Below are positions 27,124 to 36,066 of a stretch of DNA of 64,000 bases, in pieces. A model generated the notes under the pieces. The model made no database searches and was not told where the DNA came from. It worked only from the letters and a program-made list of their open reading frames with translations. The translations under genes and the position numbers were made by a program. Where the stretch lies: assembly GCF_000711965.1 (NCBI RefSeq), contig NZ_KL544003.1, positions 51,967-115,966 of the forward strand, read 5' to 3'. Source of the stretch: Actinomyces israelii DSM 43320. GTDB lineage: Bacteria; Actinomycetota; Actinomycetes; Actinomycetales; Actinomycetaceae. Each line of letters starts with the position of its first letter. Position 1 is the first letter of the stretch.

Positions 27124-28515
27124 TCAGCCCCTCAGGGGCCGGCGGCCGTCGAGGTCCACGTGGCGCGTGGGCACCGCCGGCTCTCCCTCGCTCAGGCGCC
27201 AGGCGTCGTAGGGCAGCTCGGCGCGCGAGGCCCGGTGCCGCTCGGCGGCGGCGGCCAGTGCGTGTGGGCCGCGGTGCTCCTCGACGACGACGCCGTCGTG
27301 CACCAGCTGGACCTGCAGCGGGCGGGCCCCGGCCTCGGCCAGGGCCGCCAGCGCCTCGTCCTGGTCCTGGGCCGACACGACGAGCTCCTCGGTGGCGGAG
27401 CCGGTGCCGTCCATCACGCGGCCGGCCCACTTGCGCCCGCCGACGGTCGCCTTGCCGCCCTCGGAGAACTTGGCGACCTCGTGCATCTCGCCGTCGGCGC
27501 CCGCCCGCTCGACGAGCTTGTAGATCAGGGCGGCGGTCGGTCGGCCGGAGCCGGTGACCAGCTTGGTGCCCACGCCGTAGGAGTCCACCGGCGCGGCCCC
27601 CAGGCCCGCGATCGCGTACTCGTCCAGGTCGTTGGTCACTGTGATCCTCGTCGTCGTCGCCCCCAGGGCGTCGAGCTGGGCGCGTACCTTGAACGCCTCG
27701 GCGACCAGGTCGCCGGAGTCGAGGCGCACCGCGCCGAGCTCGCCGCCGCCGTCGCGGGCCGCCCTGACGGCCCGCTCCACGCCGCGGGCGATGTCGTAGG
27801 TGTCGACCAGGATCGTGGTGCCCGGCCCGAGGCTGACCACCTGGGCCGCGAAGGCCTCCTCCTCCGAGTCGTGCAGCAGGGTGAAGGAGTGCGCGGCGGT
27901 GCCGACCGTGGGGATCCCGTAGCGCATGCCGGCCTCCAGGTCGCTGGTGCCCACGAAGCCGCCGACGACGGAGGCGCGGGCCGCCGCCACCGCCGCCTGC
28001 TCGTGGGCCCGCCTGGCCCCGAAGTCCACGCAGGGCCGGCCGTGCGCGGCGATCGTCATGCGGGAGGCCGCCGAGGCGACGGCGCAGTCGTAGTTGTAGA
28101 TCGACAGGGCCAGGGTCTCCAGGATGCAGGCCTCGGCGAAGGTGCCCTCGACGGTGAGCAGCGGTGAGCCCTCGAAGTAGCACTCGCCCTCGGCGTAGCC
28201 GCGGATGGTGCCGGAGAAGTGGTACTCGCGCAGGTAGTCCAGGGTGGCGTCGTCGACCACCTGCGTGCGGTGCAGGAAGTCGATCTGCCTGCCGGTGAAG
28301 GCGAAGGCCTCCACGGCGTCCAGGAGGCGGCCCGTGCCGGCCACGACGCCGAAGCGCCGGGAGGCGGGCAGCCGCCGACCGAACAGCTCGAAGACACTGG
28401 CCCGCTCGGCGGTCCCCGAGCGAAGCGCCCCCTGGAGCATGGTGAGCTCGTACATGTCGGTGAGCAGGGACGTGGTGGGAGCGGTCGGGTCTGCGATGCG
28501 CTGCGTGGGTGTCAT
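27124..28515 (-). CDS. pncB: Nicotinate phosphoribosyltransferase
   Basis: A 463-residue NAPRTase, forming nicotinate mononucleotide from nicotinate and PRPP (NAD salvage). Typical motifs are LLTDMYELTMLQGAL, RVDFGARR-like CVDFGARRAHE, VGTSDLEAG and the phosphate-binding LDSGDLV. Start ATG 28515 is 7 nt after TAGGTT (minus strand), so probably leaderless. Divergent from clpS, with overlapping promoter regions in an 80-bp gap. Confidence 0.95.
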   Translation of the reverse strand: MTPTQRIADPTAPTTSLLTDMYELTMLQGALRSGTAERASVFELFGRRLPASRRFGVVAGTGRLLDAVEAFAFTGRQIDFLHRTQVVDDATLDYLREYHFSGTIRGYAEGECYFEGSPLLTVEGTFAEACILETLALSIYNYDCAVASAASRMTIAAHGRPCVDFGARRAHEQAAVAAARASVVGGFVGTSDLEAGMRYGIPTVGTAAHSFTLLHDSEEEAFAAQVVSLGPGTTILVDTYDIARGVERAVRAARDGGGELGAVRLDSGDLVAEAFKVRAQLDALGATTTRITVTNDLDEYAIAGLGAAPVDSYGVGTKLVTGSGRPTAALIYKLVERAGADGEMHEVAKFSEGGKATVGGRKWAGRVMDGTGSATEELVVSAQDQDEALAALAEAGARPLQVQLVHDGVVVEEHRGPHALAAAAERHRASRAELPYDAWRLSEGEPAVPTRHVDLDGRRPLRG

Positions 28516-28595
28516 GACTCTTAACCTATCCCGAAACTCGGATTGCGGTGCAGCGTGTCTGCCCCAGTCTTCTCCCGGCCGCTACGCTGGTGGTC

Positions 28596-28916
28596 ATGTC
28601 CAACGCACTGCACGTCGTCGAGCCCGACGTCCAGGAGCGTGCACGCAGCGCCGCCCAGTCCCAGTGGCGCACGGTCGTCCACGACGACCCGATCAACACC
28701 ATGGACTACGTCACCTGGGTCTTCCGCACCTACTTCGGCTTCCCGCTGCAGCTGGCGCGCCGTCGCATGCTGGAGGTCCACACCCGCGGGCGCGCCACGG
28801 TGTCCACCGGGGCGCGCGAGCGCATGGAGGTCGACGTCACCGCCATGCACTCCTACGGCCTGCGCGCCACTCTCGAGCCGGTGGGGGACGACGCCGCGGA
28901 CCGGGGCGGGGCCTGA
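28596..28916 (+). CDS. clpS: ATP-dependent Clp protease adaptor ClpS
   Basis: A 106-residue ClpS, which delivers N-degron substrates to ClpC/ClpA. The conserved core is visible as VVHDDPINTMDYVTWVF (equivalent to the DDxNTM motif) and MLEVHTRGRA (VHxxG). Leaderless start: TACGCT at 28583-28588 is 7 nt before ATG. The stop shares one base with the next start (TGATG), so it is coupled to the DUF2017 gene. Confidence 0.94.
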   Translation: MSNALHVVEPDVQERARSAAQSQWRTVVHDDPINTMDYVTWVFRTYFGFPLQLARRRMLEVHTRGRATVSTGARERMEVDVTAMHSYGLRATLEPVGDDAADRGGA

Positions 28917-29590
28917 TGCGCGGCTTCGCCAAGGCGGTCGGCGGCTGGGAGAGCCGCCTGGAGGCCTGGGAGCGGGAGTACCTCGCGGGCCTGCTCGAGC
29001 AGGTCGCCGTGCTGCTGGCGGCCGATGACCCCGGCGGCCGTCAGGACGGCGGGACGACGCCCCCGCAGCCCGAGCTGCGACAGGGGGAGAGCACTCATGA
29101 CGGTGACGTCCTCGCGGCGCTGGACTTCGACCCGGACCCGCAGGAGCCCCCGGCCCCGCTACCGCCGACGTCGGCCCCGCCAGCGCTCGCACCCGTGATC
29201 GATGTGCTCCTGCCCGACGCCTCCGAGGACCCCGAGGTCGCGCTCGAGGTGGCGGACCTGACCCGTGCGCGCCTGCGCGGCCTCAAGCACGAGCGCCTCA
29301 AGGCCGCCATCGTCGAGCTGCTGGAGCCCACGGGCGCCGACGGCGCCGTCCGCGTCGTCCGCGGGCACGAGCAGGAGTGGCTCGGCGCGCTCAACGACGT
29401 GCGCCTTGTGCTCGCGCAGCGGCTTGACATCGACGGGCCGCAGGCCGCCGAGGCGACCCACGCCATCGCCCGGCAGGAGGCCCCCCGGGACGAGGACGAC
29501 GACGCCCGCTGGCGCCGCGGACTCGCCCTGTCCTACGACATGCTCACCTGGTGGCAGGAATCACTGGTGACCGTGCTGCTTTACGGCTGA
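28916..29590 (+). CDS. DUF2017 family protein
   Basis: A 224-residue protein with an N-terminal helical segment, an acidic Pro-rich insertion (about residues 45-85), and a C-terminal block [20 protein letters not shown] typical of DUF2017. In actinobacteria this gene regularly follows clpS and precedes murI or a rhomboid/metalloprotease gene. Function unknown; it is thought to work with the Clp system. The ATG overlaps the clpS stop. Confidence 0.85.
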   Translation: MRGFAKAVGGWESRLEAWEREYLAGLLEQVAVLLAADDPGGRQDGGTTPPQPELRQGESTHDGDVLAALDFDPDPQEPPAPLPPTSAPPALAPVIDVLLPDASEDPEVALEVADLTRARLRGLKHERLKAAIVELLEPTGADGAVRVVRGHEQEWLGALNDVRLVLAQRLDIDGPQAAEATHAIARQEAPRDEDDDARWRRGLALSYDMLTWWQESLVTVLLYG

Positions 29591-29612
29591 GCCGCCGCCT
29601 AGTCTCGGATGC

Positions 29613-30503
29613 GTGAACGACGCGCCGATTGGGATGTTCGACTCCGGGGTCGGAGGCCTGACCGTTGCGAGGGCCGTACTCAACCAGCTGCCCGGCGAGC
29701 AGATCCTCTACATCGGGGACACCGCTCACACCCCGTACGGCCCCAAGTCCATCGACGAGGTCCGCTCCCTGGCGCTCGGAGTCATGGACGAGCTCGTCGA
29801 GGCCGGCGTCAAGATGCTCGTCATCGCCTGCAACACCGCCTCGGCGGCGGTTCTGCACGACGCCCGGCGCCGCTACACCCAGGGCCGGGGCGTCCCCGTG
29901 ATCGAGGTCATCCACCCCGCCGCCCGGGCGGCCGCCCGCGTCACCCGCAACGGCCGTATCGGCCTAATCGCCACCCAGGGAACCGTCGACTCGCACGCCT
30001 ACGACGACGCCCTGGGGGCCGTGCCCGGCGTCGAGCTGTTCTCCGAGGCGTGCCCGCGCTTCGTCGACCTGGCCGAGCGCGGCGTGACCACCGGCCCCGA
30101 GGCGCTCACCACCGCCGAGGACTACCTCGCCCCGGTCAAGGCCGCCGGCGTGGACACCCTCATCCTGGGCTGCACCCACTACCCGCTGCTCATCGGCCCG
30201 ATCTCCTACGTCATGGGGGAGGATGTCACTCTGGTCACCTCGAGCCTGGAGACCGCCAAGGACGTCTACCGCGAGCTCGCCCGGCGCGACCTGCTGCGCG
30301 ATCCCGGCGCCGCCGCGCCGCAGCACGAGTTCCGCTCCACCGGGGACCCCGAGTCCTTCGTGGTGCTGGCCCGGCGCTTCCTGGGCCCCGAGGTCAGGCG
30401 CGTCCTGCGGGCCGGCCCGGCGTCAGGGGCGGGGACGGCGCCCCCGCCCGGCGACGCCGTCCCCGGCGCCGTCGCCCACGTCCCCCTGCCCCCACAGATC
30501 TGA
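29613..30503 (+). CDS. murI: Glutamate racemase
   Basis: A 296-residue MurI that makes D-glutamate for peptidoglycan. The N-terminal [14 protein letters not shown] holds D10/S11; the two catalytic cysteines are C73 (IACNTAS) and C187 (LGCTHYP). The C-terminal 30 residues are Pro/Ala-rich and beyond the usual end. The start is GTG 29613, 7 nt after TAGTCT (29600-29605), so the gene looks leaderless. Confidence 0.96.
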   Translation: MNDAPIGMFDSGVGGLTVARAVLNQLPGEQILYIGDTAHTPYGPKSIDEVRSLALGVMDELVEAGVKMLVIACNTASAAVLHDARRRYTQGRGVPVIEVIHPAARAAARVTRNGRIGLIATQGTVDSHAYDDALGAVPGVELFSEACPRFVDLAERGVTTGPEALTTAEDYLAPVKAAGVDTLILGCTHYPLLIGPISYVMGEDVTLVTSSLETAKDVYRELARRDLLRDPGAAAPQHEFRSTGDPESFVVLARRFLGPEVRRVLRAGPASGAGTAPPPGDAVPGAVAHVPLPPQI

Positions 30504-30531
30504 CCCCACAGGACTGAGTCAAGGATCCCGT

Positions 30532-31347
30532 ATGAAGCTCACGATCATCGGCTGCACCGGAAGCATGTCCGGTCCCGACTCCGCCGCCTCCTCCTACCTG
30601 GTGCAGGCCGATGGCGCGGACCCCGGCGGCGAGGTGCGGACGTGGTCGGTGGTGCTGGACCTGGGGCCGGGCGCGATGGGGCAGATGCTGCACTATCTCG
30701 ACCCGGCCGACCTGGATGCGATCGCGATCTCCCACTGTCACGCGGACCACATTGTCGACCTCGTGGGGATGCACGTCTTCCGCCGGTGGAACCCGACCGG
30801 GGCGCTGGGGCCCGTGCTCGCGCTGGGGCCCGGCGAGCTGCCGAGCCGCCTCAACGGCGTGGACGGCACACCGCCGGAGGAGACCTACGCCTCCGAGTTC
30901 ACCTTCCGCACCGCCGTCGTCGGCGAGACGGTGCAGGTCGGGCCGATGACGATCACGCCCTACGAGGCGCTCCACCCGGTCGAGGCCTACGGCTACCGCG
31001 TGGAGGGGCCCGGGAGGGACGGCCAGAGGCGCGTCAGCCTCGCCTTCACCGGCGACACGGACCTGTGCGACGGCGTGGAGGCCATGGCCGACGGCGTCGA
31101 CCTGCTGCTGTCCGAGGCCGCCTTCCTGGAGGGGCGCGACACCTACCGCGGGATGCACCTGACCGGCAGACGCGCCGGCGAGCTCGCCGCGGGCACGAGC
31201 GGCAAGGGCGGTCGGATACCCGCGGGCCGCCTCGTGCTGACCCACATCCAGCCGTGGACCGACCCCGCCGACACCCTCAAGGAGGCCGCCGAGGCCTACT
31301 CCGGCCCCCTCGAGGCCGCCACCGCGGGCGCGAGCTGGGAGATCTGA
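30532..31347 (+). CDS. Metallo-beta-lactamase-fold hydrolase
   Basis: A 271-residue MBL-fold protein with the zinc motif SHCHADHIVDL, a later histidine in ALHPVEAYGYR, GDTDLCDGV and a C-terminal LTHIQPWTDP. It resembles the RNase Z/ElaC-related hydrolases found next to murI, rdgB and rph in actinobacteria. The long RNase Z exosite arm is not evident. A cyclic nucleotide or RNA phosphodiesterase role is possible. ATG 30532 follows AAGGATCC. Confidence 0.85.
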   Translation: MKLTIIGCTGSMSGPDSAASSYLVQADGADPGGEVRTWSVVLDLGPGAMGQMLHYLDPADLDAIAISHCHADHIVDLVGMHVFRRWNPTGALGPVLALGPGELPSRLNGVDGTPPEETYASEFTFRTAVVGETVQVGPMTITPYEALHPVEAYGYRVEGPGRDGQRRVSLAFTGDTDLCDGVEAMADGVDLLLSEAAFLEGRDTYRGMHLTGRRAGELAAGTSGKGGRIPAGRLVLTHIQPWTDPADTLKEAAEAYSGPLEAATAGASWEI

Positions 31348-31415
31348 GCGAGACCGGCACCGGCCGTCCGCGCCCTGCCGGCCTGCGCGGCCCGGAGCGG
31401 CGGTAGGCTGAGCCG

Positions 31416-32237
31416 GTGGCTGCGCAGCGCGGGGACCGTCGACCGGGGCTGACCTACAGCCCGTCGGTCCCTGACGGGCCGGATCGCCCCTGGACCCGGG
31501 GGCGCCGCACCCGGTGGTGGCTCGTCGTGCCGGCAGACCTGGCCGCGGCGCTGCTCGTGGCCCTCTTCGCCGCCGCCTCGCTGCACGACGCCTCTCAGGC
31601 CCCGGCGCTGGCGGCGCGCACCGCGGGCGCCACCGCCCTGGCGTGGGCGGTCGCATGGGGCGCGCGGCGCGGACGCGACCACCTGGAGGTCCTGTGGCCC
31701 GAGGGGGCGATTATCGTCGGCGTCACCTGGGGCGCGTGCGCGGCGACGCGCGGCCTGACCGGTGGGGAGATCGTCTCCTTCTCCTTCATGACGCTGGCCT
31801 TCCTGGTCGTGTTCCAGGGCGGGTGGCGCTGCCTGTACGGCTTCGCCAAGGCCCACGACTCGCTCGTGCCCAAGGCGGTGCAGCGCCGGCTCGATGCCCA
31901 GGAGGCCCGGGGCGGGCCGGGCGGGCCCGTAGCTGCATCGGCGGCGGACGTACCCCTCCCTCTCGAGCGCGGTCAGCTGCTTGGACAGGGCCGAGTCGGG
32001 CGTCCCGACGGCCTCGCGGAGCTCGGCGAAGCGCATCTGGGCCCGGCCCTGCACCGCCCCGACGGATCGCAGCGCGGCGCAGACCCGCAGCCTGCCCAGC
32101 GGGTGGATGACGGGGTCAAGCACGGGGACGAGCCGCGCCGAGAAGCGTCCAGGCGCACAGGGCGCCCGCCGCGGGCGCGATCACGGCTGCGGCCGCGGGC
32201 AGCCACGAGGCGGGAAGGGCGTCACGAGCTGCGATGA
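31416..32237 (+). CDS. DUF3054 membrane protein with aberrant C-terminal read-through
   Basis: Residues about 35-140 form a DUF3054 domain with four membrane helices (for example LVVPADLAAALLVALFAAAS and a final FLVVFQGGWRCLYG). The start is GTG 31416, 6 nt after TAGGCT (31404-31409). The real sequence seems to run to about 31930 (residue 170). Beyond that the frame continues antisense through the start of a regulator gene, giving a charged, low-complexity tail of about 100 residues. I infer a deletion has removed the original 3' end. Confidence 0.65.
   Translation: MAAQRGDRRPGLTYSPSVPDGPDRPWTRGRRTRWWLVVPADLAAALLVALFAAASLHDASQAPALAARTAGATALAWAVAWGARRGRDHLEVLWPEGAIIVGVTWGACAATRGLTGGEIVSFSFMTLAFLVVFQGGWRCLYGFAKAHDSLVPKAVQRRLDAQEARGGPGGPVAASAADVPLPLERGQLLGQGRVGRPDGLAELGEAHLGPALHRPDGSQRGADPQPAQRVDDGVKHGDEPRREASRRTGRPPRARSRLRPRAATRREGRHELR
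31934..32123 (-). pseudogene. Truncated winged-helix transcriptional regulator
   Basis: The first 63 residues from ATG 32123 are a clear winged-helix domain: MLDPVIHPLGRLRVCAALRS, MRFAELREAVGTPDSALSKQ, LTALEREGYVRR. This family (HTH of the MarR/ArsR-like type with LDPVIH at the start) normally continues for 30-40 more residues. Here the frame instead enters the antisense of the DUF3054 gene. The wing and dimerisation helix are lost, so it is likely non-functional. It follows a small membrane protein gene with an 8-bp overlap. Confidence 0.7.
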
Positions 32238-32436
32238 CGACCAGAGGCAGGGCCCCGGCGGCCAGCACCCTGACCCAGTGGCTGCGGGGCTGCGCGAGCG
32301 GATCAGCCCACGGATCCTGGCGGAGGCCGGGACGGGTCAGGCGGGACCGCAGCATGACGCCGAGGACGAGCGTCAGTGCCCGCCTGCTCCCTCCGCCCGC
32401 GCCGGGCCGCCGCTCATCGCGCGATGCTGCCCGCAT
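32116..32436 (-). CDS. Small membrane protein
   Basis: A 106-residue protein with a basic N-terminus and two or three hydrophobic helices (RVLAAGALPLVVIAARDALP; LPAAAAVIAPAAGALCAW). It starts inside the 3' end of rdgB (23-bp overlap) and overlaps the truncated regulator by 8 bp. A membrane protein plus a LDPVIH-type regulator is a common pair in this group. Unknown function. Confidence 0.6.
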   Translation of the reverse strand: MRAASRDERRPGAGGGSRRALTLVLGVMLRSRLTRPGLRQDPWADPLAQPRSHWVRVLAAGALPLVVIAARDALPASWLPAAAAVIAPAAGALCAWTLLGAARPRA

Positions 32437-33117
32437 TCGGCGACGACGGCACGAGCAGGGCGGCGAGCACCGGCGCCAGGGCGCGCAGAGCCCGGCCGCG
32501 GTGGGAGATCGCGTTCTTCTCCGCCGGGTTCATCTGCGCCGTCGTCCGCCCCGCGCCGCCCGGCGCGTCCTCCTGGACGGGCACGAAGACCGGGTCGTAG
32601 CCGAAGCCGCCCTCGCCCCGGGGCTCGCCCAGGAGGCGGCCCTCCATCGAGCGCTCGATCCTCGTGACCGTCGGCCGGTTATCCGGGCCGGGGGCGGCCA
32701 GTACCGCCGCGCAGGTGAAGCGGGCGGTGCGGTGGGGGTCCGTCACGTCGGCGATCTGGTCCAGCAGGAGGCGCAGGTTCGCCGCGTCGTCACCGTGGCG
32801 GCCGCACCAGCGGGCGGAGAAGATGCCGGGTGCGCCGCCGAGCACGTCCACGCACAGGCCCGAGTCGTCGGCGACGGCGGGCAGGCCGGTGACCCGCACC
32901 AGGGCGCGGGCCTTGATCTCCGCGTTGGCCGCGAAGCTGAGCCCGTTCTCCACGGGCTCGGGCGCGCCCAGGGAGCCGGCCGAGACGATCGAGCGCGGGT
33001 CCAGCCCGGGCACGAGCGGCGCGAGGACCGCCCGCAGCTCGGAGAGCTTGCCGGGGTTGTGGGTGGCCAGGACCAGCACGGCCCCGTCGGGCGCGGTCAC
33101 GGCCGACGCCGACACGC

Positions 33118-33121
<4 letters not shown>
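32414..33121 (-). CDS. rdgB: RdgB/HAM1 family non-canonical purine NTP pyrophosphatase
   Basis: A 235-residue ITPase that hydrolyses dITP, ITP and XTP. Motifs are [37 protein letters not shown] and [10 protein letters not shown], with the C-terminal [14 protein letters not shown] 33121 overlaps the rph stop (GTGA); GTG 33115 is an alternative. The rph-rdgB pair is a common actinobacterial operon. Confidence 0.95.
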
Positions 33122-33930
<809 letters not shown>

Positions 33931-34130
33931 GGCGTCAGGCTACCGCTGCGCGGGCGCGCGGAGCGCCCCGATCCGGCCCCCTTCCGGCGGCTTCGGGAGC
34001 CGGGGCGGTCCCGCTGGCCGCGGAGGGTCACAGTATGGTCAAGAATGCGGATCTCCGGCCGCTTCCGCGGGCCGCGGGGGTATACCGGAGGGGTCCTTGC
34101 ACACTTCCCACCCCCGAGGATCCCGTCATT

Positions 34131-34775
34131 ATGATCGTCTCCCAGATCGGTTCGCGTCGCCCGAGCAGGCTGCTGTCCGCCGGCGGCTGGCTCATCGCCC
34201 TGGTCATCGTCCTCGCCCCGGCGGCTGCCGGGTGCGACGACTCCGCCGCGCATGAGGCCGCCCCGGCCAGCGCCGCCGCCACGACCCCGGCCGCGGTCGA
34301 GGTCCCGGACGTCGTCGGCATGAAGGGCGACGACGCGGCCGATGCCCTCAAGAAGGCGGGGCTCTCCAAGGGCCCGAGCTATACGGACACCGATGGCGAG
34401 GAGTCCGTGTGGGATCCGGGAAACTGGTCCGTGACCGCGCAGAACCCGGCGGCGGGCGAGCAGGTCCCGGCCGACCAGGTGATCACGCTCACGGTCAACC
34501 ACGACTCCGCCGATGCGGCGGCCTCGGCATCCGCGTCCGCGTCCGCGGCGGCGGCGTCCGCTGCGGCTGAGGCGGCGGCGTCCGCTGCGGCGGAGCAGCC
34601 CGCCCAGGAGCAGCCTGCCCAGGAGCCCCAGTCGGAGCCGGAGGAGCAGGCCCGCACGTACTACGCGAACTGCACGGAGGCGAAGGCCGCCGGCGCGGCA
34701 CCGCTGTACCGGGGCGAGCCCGGCTATCGGGATAAGCTGGACCGCGACCACGACGGGATCGCCTGCGAGAAGTGA
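34131..34775 (+). CDS. PASTA-Excalibur lipoprotein
   Basis: A 214-residue exported lipoprotein. Residues 1-35 are a signal peptide with lipobox AAAGC (C35). Residues 57-125 form a PASTA-like domain (VEVPDVVGMKGDDAADALKK to ITLTVNHD). Residues 126-170 are an Ala/Ser/Glu/Gln-rich linker, and 176-214 are an Excalibur calcium-binding motif (YYANCTEAKAAG, DRDHDGIACEK). PASTA domains bind muropeptides, and Excalibur domains often accompany surface nucleases. ATG 34131 is preferred, with CGAGGATC upstream. Confidence 0.85.
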   Translation: MIVSQIGSRRPSRLLSAGGWLIALVIVLAPAAAGCDDSAAHEAAPASAAATTPAAVEVPDVVGMKGDDAADALKKAGLSKGPSYTDTDGEESVWDPGNWSVTAQNPAAGEQVPADQVITLTVNHDSADAAASASASASAAAASAAAEAAASAAAEQPAQEQPAQEPQSEPEEQARTYYANCTEAKAAGAAPLYRGEPGYRDKLDRDHDGIACEK

Positions 34776-34791
34776 GCCGTCGTCGGTCCTG

Positions 34792-34873
34792 TGCGCAAGA
34801 AGGGACTCGAACCCTCACGCCCGAAGGCACCAGAACCTAAATCTGGCGCGTCTACCAGTTCCGCCACTCGCGC
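34792..34873 (-). tRNA. tRNA-Leu(UAG)
   Basis: Cloverleaf of 82 nt on the minus strand. The acceptor GCGCGAG pairs with CTTGCGC (one G-T). The anticodon stem CCAGA/TCTGG encloses loop TTTAGGT, giving anticodon UAG. A long variable arm and the T-arm GGGTTCGAGTCCC are present. The 3' discriminator is A; CCA is not encoded. Confidence 0.95.
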
Positions 34874-34904
34874 TTGTGCGACTCACCCTACCGCCTCGAG
34901 GTCC

Positions 34905-35109
34905 GCAGTGCTCACGCGCAGCCCGCGCCTTCAGGGAGTCCCGGAAGTCGCAGGCCTCCCTGGTGCAGCCGGGCGCGGAGGCCCTGGGGCAGAAGCGGAC
35001 GACGACGCCGTGCTCGGCTGCGTCTGAGATCGGCCAGGGAGGCCTCGGCGCCGGCCGCGTCGGGAAGGGCGAAGTCGGGGGCCTCGTCGCCGATGGCGAG
35101 CTGGGGCAC
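34905..35109 (-). pseudogene. Decayed thioredoxin-dependent peroxiredoxin (Bcp/PrxQ) fragment
   Basis: From GTG 35109, preceded by AGAGGAGG, the frame reads VPQLAIGDEAPDFALPDAAG and ASLADL, a normal Bcp N-terminus. The continuation, including the active-site block APGCTREACDFRDSLKA, is in another frame, so there is a frameshift near 35018-35030. Both the peroxidatic and resolving cysteines (C-X4-C) are still encoded. The gene then stops after about 65 of the usual 155 codons, 30 bp from tRNA-Leu. Truncated and frameshifted, so non-functional. Confidence 0.75.
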
Positions 35110-35157
35110 AGCGTCCTCCTCTGCTGGTGCGACGGGCGCTGAACGGACTTGCGGACA

Positions 35158-35193
35158 GAGCGGGACCGCTCGGCGCGCCGGGCGGTCCCGCTC
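35158..35193 (-). terminator. Long perfect hairpin between small ORF and bcp remnant
   Basis: A 12-bp perfect stem, GAGCGGGACCGC (35158-35169) and GCGGTCCCGCTC (35182-35193), with a 12-nt loop. It follows the minus-strand small protein gene (stop at 35235), so it probably terminates that transcript. Confidence 0.6.
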
Positions 35194-35234
35194 ATTGCCA
35201 TAATCCGGGACCGGACTTCCGATTGCGACTCGTC

Positions 35235-35420
35235 CTAGGCCGCCGGCGCCAGCGCCTCCTGCGCGGCCTGGACGCGTTCGAGAGCGCGCTCGAAGCGCGA
35301 GGGCGACACGGCGGCGCTCAGCGAGCTCAGCTCGGCGCGCGCGGCCGTGAGCTCGCGCTCGGCGGCCTCTCGGCGAGCCGGGGCGGTCGTGGTGCTGTGC
35401 GTACTCATCTGCGTACTCAT
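35235..35420 (-). CDS. Small helical protein, DUF3618-like
   Basis: A 61-residue protein, largely one charged amphipathic helix (REAAERELTAARAELSSL, then PSRFERALERVQAAQEAL). It resembles the DUF3618 family (helix followed by a SP-R motif) that often lies beside bcp, but the assignment is weak. A strong ribosome site GGAGAAGGAG precedes the start. The 12-bp unit encoding M-S-T-Q is tandemly duplicated (35397-35420), giving two in-frame ATGs, at 35420 and 35408. The region 35421-35758 shows no supportable gene. Confidence 0.55.
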   Translation of the reverse strand: MSTQMSTHSTTTAPARREAAERELTAARAELSSLSAAVSPSRFERALERVQAAQEALAPAA

Positions 35421-35758
35421 CTGTTCTCCTTCTCCTCATAGCCCCCGCGGGGGCTCCTCGACGCCGGGCGGAGTGCAGGTGGATCCTGCGGCCCGGCGGT
35501 GCTGTGGCTGCGGGGCGCCGCCGCATGAGTCGGGCGGCGGCGATCCCCCGGTGGTCGGGGCCGCAGAGAATCGCTGCGGCGCCCACGACCGACGCACGGA
35601 TGAGCGATGTCGCGAGCTGCGGTCGATGAGGGCATCCTCCGGACCGTCGACGAACTACGATGCCGTAGAGGGCCAGCGGCCTCCGGGCCGCGCGAACTGC
35701 CCGCCCACCAGGTGCGAGACCGCAGGTGCACTCCTGCGACCTCCGCCCGGCCCGTGCG

Positions 35759-35835
35759 TGGTACCCCCTCAGGGACTCGAACCCTGGACACCCTGATTAA
35801 GAGTCAGGTGCTCTGACCAGCTGAGCTAAGGGGGA
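35759..35835 (-). tRNA. tRNA-Lys(CUU), copy 1
   Basis: Minus-strand cloverleaf with anticodon loop CTCTTAA (CUU), anticodon stem CCTGA/TCAGG and T-arm GGGTTCGAGTCCC. CCA is encoded (35759-35761). The acceptor 5' strand TCCCCCT against AGGGGGT leaves a U1-U72 mismatch, unlike copy 2. Confidence 0.9.
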
Positions 35836-35885
35836 ATGCCTTGTTGTCTGATGATCACCGCCGCGCCCGTGCAGGAGCCCGGTAG

Positions 35886-35962
35886 TGGTACCCCCTCAGG
35901 GACTCGAACCCTGGACACCCTGATTAAGAGTCAGGTGCTCTGACCAACTGAGCTAAGGAGGC
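35886..35962 (-). tRNA. tRNA-Lys(CUU), copy 2
   Basis: Nearly identical to copy 1, 127 bp further on. The acceptor 5' strand is GCCTCCT against AGGGGGT, with G-U pairs at 1:72 and 4:69 but no mismatch. The D-arm differs by one base (CAACTGAG versus CAGCTGAG on the plus strand). CCA is encoded (35886-35888). Confidence 0.93.
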
Positions 35963-36066
35963 GCGCACCAGACTGCATGTGCCTGGCGACGGTGGAACAC
36001 TTTACTTCCCGACGGCGGGGCTGTCCAATCCCGAAAGCGCTGAATCGCCCCATTGTGCGGGAAGTC

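Noticed and set aside
34815-35201. A 128-codon minus-strand frame containing the peroxiredoxin active site
   Set aside because: Its N-terminal part is a frame artefact; the active-site block belongs to the frameshifted bcp remnant, and the 3' end runs into tRNA-Leu.
35417-35791. A 124-codon minus-strand frame between the small helical gene and tRNA-Lys
   Set aside because: It overlaps the tRNA-Lys gene, is Arg/Ser/Pro-rich with no recognisable domain and lacks a ribosome site.
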